From assembly GCA_949361645.1 (NCBI GenBank), contig OX442415.1:5940023-6004022 (forward strand): DNA of 64,000 nt, in the 5' to 3' direction. The notes under the pieces are model-generated. The model was not told where the DNA came from. It was given only the letters and a program-made list of their open reading frames with translations, and did not search any database. Below, piece by piece: positions 51,568 through 61,023 of the stretch; position 1 is the stretch's first letter; every line of letters begins with the position of its first letter. Origin of the DNA: Spongilla lacustris. Lineage: Eukaryota > Porifera > Demospongiae > Spongillida > Spongillidae. The translations under genes and the position numbers were made by a program.

Positions 51568-54530
51568 GATGTATGTATTCCTTCACTCACTGTATACCAT
51601 TTAGTGAATCCAAGTCAAAGAGCTAACTATTGCCTTGGTGAGGACATGACCCATGCTGCATGGACAGTCTGGCCAGTATGTGCGCGTGGAGCTTTGAGCA
51701 CCCCTTAGTAGGATTTACAGGGTTTCAAATATACAGGTTGCTTTTTTCCGCACGCAGTAGCCCAATACTTATACCTGCACTTGGTGCAGGTGAACATTCT
51801 AGCGGTTAATATGCATGCAGCATAAACAATATGCATGTGCATAAGTAATAAGTTACATGGCTTGATTAAAAAGTACTGATATGCATGTACGCAAGCACAA
51901 GTGAGTACCCACAAGAGTGCTGTCTTGTTCACGTTAAAGTTACTCGCAAGTGCTGTCTCGTTCACGTTTAGCAACTTTCATCCACACACTTAATAACTCA
52001 AAGGTGGACCACATGCCCTACACATCAAATTCATTTCGATACTCTTGAGGGAGAATATCACACAATTGCACAAATGATGATACCTCACACATGCATCATA
52101 TACAATATATCACATAGCTTCCCCACACAGAACACTTACCATCCTCATATCCACAACAGTCCCCCACACACAATCACTCAGTGGGCGTGTTGTGTAGCCT
52201 GACTTTGATGCACACTGAAAGTTCACAATGCTGTAGGTGGATCCCATGCCCTACACTGACACAGCATCAAATTCATCTCCTAAGGGGGGGGGGGGGGGGG
52301 GGGGGGGGAGAGATTAAGATGACATCAGACCAGAGATAGCACACAATGATAGTTGCATGTGCTTCTACCATGCAACCCACATTGCTCATCAATGTCATAC
52401 AGCCTCCCCAAACTGAAATAGAACACCTAACTTTCAAACAACACAGAAATGATGTAATCAACTATGTTGTTGCATTGCATGGGTAATGATCAGCAGAAGC
52501 TAAGCTCAGAAACCCTACTGCTACGTGCAGTACACTAATAGTGCAGCACCTTACATAGTGAAATTAATGAAGGGCCAGGGAAATAATGCACGTAAATCAA
52601 GGTGATACCACGTGTCTTCCCTCCCGCTCTCTCTAGCTCTCCCCATTTTATCTTTCAGAACAACCACTGTCTCTTACATGCGCTTGACTTACGTCATAGC
52701 AAAGCCACATTGATGTTGCATGTGATCAGATCCACAAACAAATCTGAGCCCCTTTCCTCGTCATCTGTTAGTGATATTAAACACGTTAATACCAATTACG
52801 TCGCTGTGAGCTCGGGTTTCATCATGTACCGGTCTTAATGATGACTCCAAATTTCCACAACGGAGTATTTCTGCAGTGTTCAAGTGCTTTTCGCACCCTG
52901 GTCTGCCAGGTCGGACTGCGAGCGTTTGTTGTTGTCGCGACGCCATTTTAATACGCGCACGTGGCTTTGTGGTCTAAGGTGAATTCATTTGATACTGGTA
53001 AGTAGTTTCGGATAAAACGTTGAACAGTTCATGTCATGACTGATGTCAAACGTTAACAACTATGGAGCAAACTTGCTATTTAAAGTTTAGGCAAGTTTCG
53101 AAGCAATATAAGAAGATGATTTTTAAAAAGGCCTTGAATGAGCCGGTGTCATAGATTCATAGTCAGTATTGATAATTAGTGCACATCCATGATGGAGGAA
53201 CACTTTTTTGCTGAATGCAGTTACATTCTATACGGGGGGGGGGGGGGGGGGGGGGGGGAGGCAATTTACCCTCATGACCTATACAAGTTTCGTAACGTAT
53301 AGAAGTCAGTTAAATTCTGAACTAACTCGTAGGCCAAGGAATTAAATGTGTCCCAGGACAGTTTGCTCTTCGCCACGAATTGATGTGCCCTATGATTTCA
53401 ATATGAACTGCCATAACATAAATTAATACATCAAGGACAGGAATGAGCAGTATCACAATCAATGTTTATGTGCTATATAGGTCAGTATTCATATTCAGTT
53501 TCATCACTTACATGAAGTACAAGACCACACACAATCAATCCAACTCATTTGAGGCTCTTTCTAGAATATCCGTCACACAGTCCACAGTGGTACCACTCCT
53601 TGCATCCTGAACAGTCAATCATTTTCCTTTTGTCAATAGGCATTCAGAAAATTTCTATACTCAGTTGTTAATTCAGCTAGTTACTGAACACTAACTCTTC
53701 TCTTCATTTTTCTCCACTGGAAACTTGCATGGAGAGAACCTGTTCTTCAAGGCCTCTTGATAAATTCTGACTAATTTCACTCTGCTGAAACGTACAATGA
53801 CCATGTTGCATATATTAGCCGGGTGAGCTATAGCTGTTGCAAAATAAGCCAGGTCATTTCCCCGTCTTGCTGTTAAACTTTTATCATTTTGATGCTAATC
53901 ACTTTCCCTGGACATGCCAAAACAGCTGCCACCTGTCATGCATGCGAGCACCAGCTAGGCCAGTAAAAACGTTAATTCTGACACCTTATTTATAAGCTAG
54001 GTTACCAGCAGTATGATCACTGTGGCAGGACTCCATGATTTGCTTCCTCTGGTGTTTGCTGAATCAGTATCACTTCCACCCACATGCCTTTCTTTGCATG
54101 TCTTGTACTGCTTTTTAAAAACTTCCACTCTGACTCTGTAGTATTAAACACTCGTAGTAGTCTACTTCACTAAGCATGCATGCATTCAAATATTGCTCAG
54201 TTGTAACTCGTGCTACTGAACACTGACGTAAGTGAGTGTATTAACAAGTGGACGATCTATACCTGTTTGCTTTTCTTCGAGGGAAGGATTCTCTTTTCTT
54301 TAGCGGCGCAGGGTACCTGTGGAGTGTGGACATCAGAAAACTCTCGTTCCTCGTTGTCATATGCATCTGTCCTCTCATCCATTTCAGCAGCTATAGTATA
54401 AGTCACATGCAATATCTGAAAAGCCAGCTACGCTCCTTAATTCTTATCGCCTTTATCGGTGTAGTGATTCAAAACTTACACCACCTGGCTGCGGACTATG
54501 TATAGTTTGAAATCAAAATTTACGGCACAA
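51568..54530. other. No gene recognised; dispersed repeats and poly-G tracts
   Basis: Copies of the 46,755 repeat occur at about 52,010-52,160 and 52,230-52,430. Poly-G tracts of about 25 bases lie at 52,284-52,308 and 53,234-53,258. Short open frames between 52,600 and 54,505 show no known domain. Confidence 0.5.
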
Positions 54531-54710
54531 TGTCGGACCACTTACTCCGTTGGGGGACAATTTACTCTAGAGTAAAATGTCCGGTTAGGACAATTTACTC
54601 CGGAGTAAAAAAAACGTCCAGTTAGGACAATTTACTCCGGAGTAAAACGTCCGGTTAGGACAATTTACTCCGGAGTAAAATGTCCGGTTAGGACAAGTTA
54701 CTCAGTCCGA
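54531..54710. repeat. Tandem repeat of palindromic TTTACTCCGGAGTAAA units
   Basis: Four units of about 34 bases each carry TTAGGACAA or GGGGGACAA followed by the palindrome TTTACTCYRGAGTAAA and an AACGTCC or ATGTCC linker. The first and last parts (TGTCGGACCACTTACTCCG, GTTACTCAGTCCGACGGACA) are related to each other in inverted sense, suggesting a MITE with an amplified interior. Confidence 0.85.
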
Positions 54711-54776
54711 CGGACACTTTCCTCCGTGACAGCACTATATGTCACAAAGCATGTGTACATAAAAGAGGTGTATCGA

Positions 54777-56807
54777 GCCTACATTTCAGCGATTTCAGAA
54801 TGGAACAAGATAAAAATTGAGATTTCCTTGTGAATGAGGAATAATTATAAAAAATAAAAAAAACTTGTCACCATGTTTTTGGTCTTATAATGATCGTCCT
54901 GGACCAAAAATTTTGGTGCAATTAAATAATTCATTTTAGATACTATTCGCCCCCCCCCCCCCCCCCCCCAAAAAAAAAAAATTTGTAATGTCATAGCTAT
55001 ATCCCATGGGCATCACATTTGACCTGACTGGTAAGGATGAGTCTCAATTCATTTAAAAAAACCTTTAGCAAGCATGGAGGTACTTCTATAGAGTACTAAC
55101 TTGAGATGTCAAGCATGCACTTCTAGCTGCTAGATTTACTGCACTTCAAGCTGCTATAGGATGGAGTATAAAAGACTGCGAAACAAGGGTCTAACAATAA
55201 TAAAGCCCTATATTTAGCAAGTTGTCGTTTATCATCCGCTACATATAGGATAATTTTGAAAACACCAACTTTCTAAAGAATGCTTTTGTACTTACTTGTA
55301 TATGTTATCAGTTGGGAACAATTCCATGCAAAAAGATAAATGTAGAATTGATTCTTCTCAATTGAGCTGGGTCCATGCATAGATCCTGTTCAGTTATAAT
55401 TATGCAACATGATCTCGAGCCATTGTCCGTTTCTCTTTGTCATGTGCATTGTTTCTAGACGTGTAGTTTACTTATTGCTAAGATTGTGTGTTCAATTTAT
55501 GTGTGCATTTCCATTGTATCTTAATGGTGTCATTGTGAGGCCTTTTCATAATCACCCCCAATTATACAATGTATTCACTTGTTTTTTCACCCGGCACAAT
55601 TGTCTAGTAACATTTTGCAAAGCTGACATTAATATTTAATCACCGGTTCACTTATTTGTCAACAAATTTATCACTGCAAAGCTGACAAATGCAATGCTAT
55701 GGTTGTCAAGAGGATGAACATAAGTCGTGCTGTACACCATCTGCTATGGAAGGTACTGTGTCGAACCGAGTCATAACCATCATTTGATTGTTTGGAAACA
55801 GAAAGCCGGTGGACCATTCCATATACATATTCAAATCCTCCTGCAATGTATACATGTATAATATAATACATTATGCACGTATACGATGCAAAGTAATCAT
55901 ACGCATGTAACACGGGATGTAAGATATCTATATAATTTAATTTAAACAATGATACTGCATGTTAATATTACATACATTTGCATGCGAAACATGGTCACTG
56001 AATATTATATATATAGGACTGTATGTTTTTCAGTGTATCATGGCCCTTGCTTTCGCACTGACCAGTGTCAAATTCATCATATACATGTGGGAGTCGGACA
56101 ACAAAGACCTCACAGCAAATCTGGTGCATGGCCTAAGTGAAGTATATGTTGAGCTTTGATAGCAAGTAGGTTGCATATATCTACACAGCGCCATTGGGAT
56201 ACAAACCCTGCAGGTTATAAGCTCGCTGTAATTCTAGTCACATCTCAAAAGTTTTACTTTGGTGTTTATTCCACATACAATTAAATATTATGCTGCATGC
56301 ATTATCAGCTAGCAGCTAGAAGTACAGTTCATCCTAGCAGCTTGAAGTGCAGTGCATCCTAGTAGCTAGACTGAAGTGCATCTCAGAAGTATACCCCCAT
56401 GCATGCTGCAAGGGACTGATGAAGGTTTTTTGAATTTGAATTTATGAATGAGACTCATACCTCAGAGTATACCAGTCAAGAGAATTAGTCACAATGGGAT
56501 CTATAGCTATGACATTAAAAGTGCCATTTGGGGGTAGTATCTAAAATGGACCAACAAATTGGCGATTGTGGTCTAGGGTTTGATGATGGAGCAGCACTCC
56601 CTGTACGCTGACAACAAAGTGACATGTTTTCACTAATAATTATTTATTATGATGTGTATTGAACTTTGTGTACTATTACATGTATTGTGGATTCTAAAAA
56701 AATTTTTACAAACCAAGAGACCAAAAAGTTAAGAAAAAATCATCATTCACATGCAGAGAAATTTCAGTTTTTGAATTATTCCATTCGACAATCGCTGAAA
56801 TGTAGGC
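54777..56807. mobile_element. 2.0-kb element with about 400-bp terminal inverted repeats
   Basis: The left end starts GCCTACATTTCAGCGATT and the right end finishes with its reverse complement. Inward, the arms share in inverted order GAATGGAA, TTTTAGATACTA, AATGTCATAGCTATA, GAGTCTCAATTCAT/ATGAATGAGACTC and GCAGCTTGAAGTGCAGT-type motifs, to about 55,170 and 56,320. The arms are diverged with indels; a C20-A11 run at 54,950-54,980 lies in the left arm only. The interior holds a decayed integrase C-terminal exon. Confidence 0.7.
55670..55840 (-). pseudogene. Decayed copy of integrase C-terminal exon
   Basis: On the minus strand the DNA follows the exon at 57,758-57,979: CAGGAGGATTTGAATA, GAATGGTCCA, ACAGTACCTT, CAGATGGTGTA and CATCCTCTTGACAACC all recur in order. 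Deletions and substitutions destroy the reading frame. It lies inside the inverted-repeat element at 54,777-56,807, which suggests that element family carries this integrase. Confidence 0.65.
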
Positions 56808-57757
56808 ATGCATGCATTGCCTTGATTACTCCTTCCCATATTTAGCCTCCTCATTCATCAGTGTTTTCAATAGTGCAACCACTGGCACTATAGTGGAGGA
56901 AGCTTCAGATATCTTACTGTATTTGTATTCTACAAGAAACCATTATTTCATACAAGGTAGATAGATTTGGTGTCCCCATTTAATGTTAATATGTTCTTTT
57001 ACAAGGCCAAGACACAATAAAATGTTTTGTATCCATATATTTAATTTCTGCGGGTGGTGTTTCGGAAATATTGAGCGATCACTCAAGGGAATTGTATTGT
57101 AGCTAGTGCTGCCGCGATATGGTTCTTTGCCGATATCGTCTATATCGCGATATTTCATTGTCGAGTTATTTGTCAATAATCACAGTTTTCAAGTTGAAGC
57201 TGCGTTGTTGGTGACACAAGAACCAACACATAAACCGTCCTCAGTATCATGCTGTGGGGCTGCATGCAGGGAAGAGGGAGGGAGATACCGTATAGAGTAG
57301 TGAATTCTATTTCCCTTATGTTACCAAACTGCATGGTATAGTATCTAGCTATCTTAGCCTTGACTGCATGTGCCTTCAGAACGGGCTTGCTCCACGGCAT
57401 GGTTATATACACCAGAAAAGAAATAATGGAGCCACTTAATTTTAAAATCCTCTGTAAAATTACTGTGTAATTGCATGAACATGATTCCCAAAATGAATTT
57501 ACAGTGAATGTAAAGTGGTTTGTATTGTAATTTTGCCTCTATACACATGATGTACAACACCCAGGCCCCCTCCCATGAAAAAAAAAGGAAAGAAAAAAAG
57601 GCAGTGTTTAACGATAGTATCTCCACAACCATGAACTTTTACGTGACAATATTTCATGCAGGAAATAATACGGTGAAAAAAAAAAGGTTTCATTCATGCA
57701 AATGCATTTTCTTTCTCCACAATCTACTAGTAACAAATTGCACATTTCAACATTCAC

Positions 57758-59038
57758 TTACAATCTACTACTAACAAATTGCAAAGCTGTCATGTATAAG
57801 TCAATTCGATGGTTACAATTGTGGTCAAGAGGATGAACAGTTTCCTGCAAGTCATGTAATACACCATCTGGTAAAGGAGCTATAGATTGAATATAAGGTA
57901 CTGTGACTTCATAATCATCATCGTTTCTGGAAACAGCAAGTGGACCATTCCAGTCGATACCATAAGTATTCAAATCCTCCTGCAAAACAATATATAATTC
58001 ACATAATCATGTGTGTAAGTATATGTACCAAATTTATTTCCCTTCAAATCATATCTATATACAGTATAGCGGGGGTAAGCATATTATTGTGTGGGCAAGT
58101 CTTAGTAACCAGCTATTAGGCATACAATATATTACCTGTATGGTGTTGATAGCAACACCATACAGTAAAGTCATATAGTTTCGGCATGCAGCTTCAGAGC
58201 TCTGCAGCTGCATGCCGAAACTATATGACTTTAGAGTGTACATTCAAATAAAATTCTACATTCATCAATCAAGGCCATGACTTCACAGCAAGTCAGTCAG
58301 GTAGCCTATGTTGAAATGAGTCAAGTCTTGACCACAGGCATTGCCTGCAAGTTATAAGATTGCTGCACATATGCTGAGTTCTGCTAACAACACACAATTA
58401 TTAGGTAGGTGTGAAACATCAGACACCTATAAGCTATCTGGTTTATACAGTGTTGTGTGCTTGTGTCTTGTTTTTAGTGATTTAAAAATGTATGCACAAT
58501 TTTTCCAATATCAAAAATGCCATACCTCAGGTATGTTTTCTGTATTGGATTCCCCACTGATCTATAACTGGCATGGTGAAAGGCTGCCTTCAGAACTTAG
58601 AAGATGCTGATTCCATGCCTCCTTAAATACTTGTAAGCTATTATCGATACGACTTAAAAATACATAATGGAGACAACAGACATGTACTTCATTTTCACAA
58701 TCTAGCAGCCCCTCCTCCACCATGGTATAGAACAGATTGTGTGCACAGTGTAAACACATCTCTCCATAACCTCTCAATACACTGATTGTGGACACTCTGA
58801 CCAGTAATAAAGCTACCTGGTCCATGTAATGGATGTTGTAGCATTAGTTGAACAACTTCTGTATTTTCTCCACCTCTGTCTGCATGGATTCTGGTTGCAA
58901 TTGGTAGCCCAAATTTTCTTACAGATGCAAGAAACAACTGCAGAACTGTGTCTGCTCGATTGTTATTGGAGCAATGTAGGTATATGATTCGACGACTATA
59001 CTGAGCCATCAATGCCTCCATGAATAACAAACCACCAG
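57758..59038 (-). pseudogene. Integrase core (rve-type) gene of a DNA transposon, frameshifted
   Basis: The minus-strand exon 59,038 to about 58,570 begins after TTTTCAG. It encodes the latter part of a retroviral-type integrase core: IHADRGGENTEVVQ (second catalytic Asp) and FITGQSVHNQCIERLWRDVF (catalytic Glu). The frame then shifts near 58,745, continuing as LFYTMVEEGLLD and LHYVFLSRID. A further exon at 57,979-57,758 (NTYGIDWNGPLAV) matches the usual C-terminal extension of this family. Such genes occur in animal genomes as part of IS3EU or Ginger-like transposons (family recall). The first catalytic Asp exon is not found. The frameshift makes it a relic. Confidence 0.7.
58140..58233. repeat. 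Two adjacent perfect hairpins
   Basis: 58,140-58,161 is ATGGTGTTG-ATAG-CAACACCAT. 58,166-58,233 has exact 28-bp arms (left arm starting TAAAGTCATATAGTTTCGGC) around the 12-base loop TCAGAGCTCTGC. They lie in the intron between the two integrase exons. Confidence 0.95.
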
Positions 59039-60254
59039 CTGAAAATCAATGATATCTACATTATAATTATATAAAACATTTGGACATTGTACTAAATTGT
59101 GGGATCACAATAATTTATCAATTTTTTATTTTGATGTCCACCAAGTTTGGTTAAACTACCTAAACAATACAGATTGCAATATTGGAAACTTGGACGACCT
59201 GGCAAAACTCCAAGTTATAGAATTTTTTAAGAAAGGCAAGAAAGAGAAATGGTACTTTTAAAGATATTCTATTTCAAAAGTGCCACTTTTGCATGTGTGT
59301 ATAATATTTATATATCACTGCATTTTACCAGGCAAGTGCCATCATAAATCTAATGAGAGCTCTGCTAAGGATGCAATCAAGGTGTTTGTATATGTACAAA
59401 TATGTGTAACTCAGTTAACACCACATGTTATTGTGCAGTTACATGTACATATGTTACTGCACAGTTGTGTACACATGAACATGTAAGGATGGGTGTGACG
59501 TCTTAGTCAAAATGTTCCTCCTCCCTCCATGCTAGCAGGCTGAACTCTCTCCACCCCCCTGCGCCTCAAGTACAGCAGTGTACGCCAGAACATCACTTAT
59601 GACTGTGGCAGTGGTGTTGATGACTTCATCAAGATGACTCCAGGCAGCTAATAGTACCACCTTCCAGTTTGGAACAGAGGTACATGTACATCCAGTCATG
59701 TACATACATGAAAATTAAAACTCCAAATTTTATTATTGTCCTGTTTTCATCCCTCCCCCTCATGACCCCTCCCTCTTGTGGTCCCTTCCCTCCCTCTCTA
59801 CCATTCTTGACCCCTCCCTACATCTCTCAACCACTCCCTCTGCTAATTTCCCTCCCTCATACTCCCCACCTACCATCAGACGTCTGTAGAGGATTGCTGG
59901 CTAGCTCCAGGAAGATGGTTAGATGCCATCAGACGTATTGCTGTGATGGAACTCATTTTGCAGTTGCTTGCATATATATGCAACTAAAAAACATTTAATG
60001 ACACACAAAAATGTTAAGTCACTTAAGTGTTCACAAACCCCTAACATATGTACTGTCACACAAACACATCTGTGTCGTCGTCAGGCATTCACCGGGTATA
60101 AGAGAGAAGTATACTAGAACACGAGAGTACTAGGCCTAGTATTATTGTAGGTGGGGTGTGTCTGGTTATATACATGATCTGCATGGTACCGGTCTTATTG
60201 TTAAATTAGAAGATCGATGCAAAGTGAGCAGAGGTCCAAAGGACACGTCACTCT
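59039..60254. other. No gene recognised; pyrimidine-rich tract
   Basis: Positions 59,745-59,875 are almost all C and T (repeated CCCTCCC). The open frame across it is driven by composition. No transposase part for the first integrase motif was found upstream. Confidence 0.5.
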
Positions 60255-60919
60255 CGGGTTCTCATTGGTGCATGAGCTTAACGACAGTACGTACCATATG
60301 CATGTGTCAGTATGTACTATGGTCAGAACGTACCGTTCTTACGTACTGTCGAATGCACGGAGAGGAGAGGAAGCTGAGCGTACAGCCGGCGCTCATAAGC
60401 ATGGCTGATTATATAAAACAAATTCCCTGGATCCAAACCGTAGCCTGGTACGGAACGATGGCAATGGTATTATGCAATCACAAATAAACGGCTAAGAGGT
60501 ATCATGTCTGTAACGGAGCTGTGACAGAACGTTCTTACCTAACGTACTGTTACGGAGCTGTAACGAGATGGCACCACCCAAATACGAAATGTCACCACCC
60601 AAATACGAGACGGCACGACCCGAATACGAGATGGCACGACCCGAATACGAGATGGCACGACCCGAATACGAGACGGCACGACCCGAATACGAGACGGCAC
60701 GACCCGAATACGAGATGGCGCGACCCGAATACGAAAAGCGAGCGCGTGTCGAATTATGGCAGTGATCACCCCCCATAGATATCACATATTGTTACATACA
60801 TGAAACAATATGTTCCAAATACGATTCATTTACGGAACAGAAAAAGATTTTTGGCTGTGTAGAGTGCATGTCGTTTATTCGTGTGAACCGTTCATTCTAT
60901 TCGAGGGAAAACACAACAG
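60255..60919 (+). mobile_element. Putative 5' LTR of a Ty3/gypsy element, with minisatellite
   Basis: The segment lies directly before a primer binding site and contains a 21-bp minisatellite at 60,569-60,740 (about eight units of GARATGGCACGACCCGAATAC). Its reverse complement occurs at 44,500-45,000, consistent with a dispersed LTR. The exact left end cannot be set because the 3' LTR is outside the window. The right end is placed at ACACAACA before the binding site. Confidence 0.5.
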
Positions 60920-60922
60920 ATT

Positions 60923-60940
60923 TGGCGTAGTCGGCAGGAT
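60923..60940 (+). other. Primer binding site matching tRNA-Ser
   Basis: TGGCGTAGTCGGCAGGAT is the complement of a tRNA 3' end ending in CCA. It fits the acceptor and T-arm of animal tRNA-Ser of the AGA type as I recall it. Its place right after the LTR-like block and 84 bases before gag is the standard layout. Confidence 0.75.
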
Positions 60941-61023
60941 ACAAACCGGATACAGAATGTCATGCAGAAACTGCACAAGTCATTGAACTACTCCGGCAAC
61001 AGCTCGAGACCCAACGAAAACAA

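Noticed and set aside
52273..52461. Minus-strand frame with a poly-Pro end
   Set aside because: The proline run is the translation of the poly-G tract at 52,284-52,308.
44500..60780. A single Polinton/Maverick-like element bounded by inverted repeats with an internal integrase
   Set aside because: No DNA polymerase, ATPase or capsid gene is seen between the repeats, the integrase relic matches a smaller long-TIR element, and the right repeat directly precedes a gypsy primer binding site.
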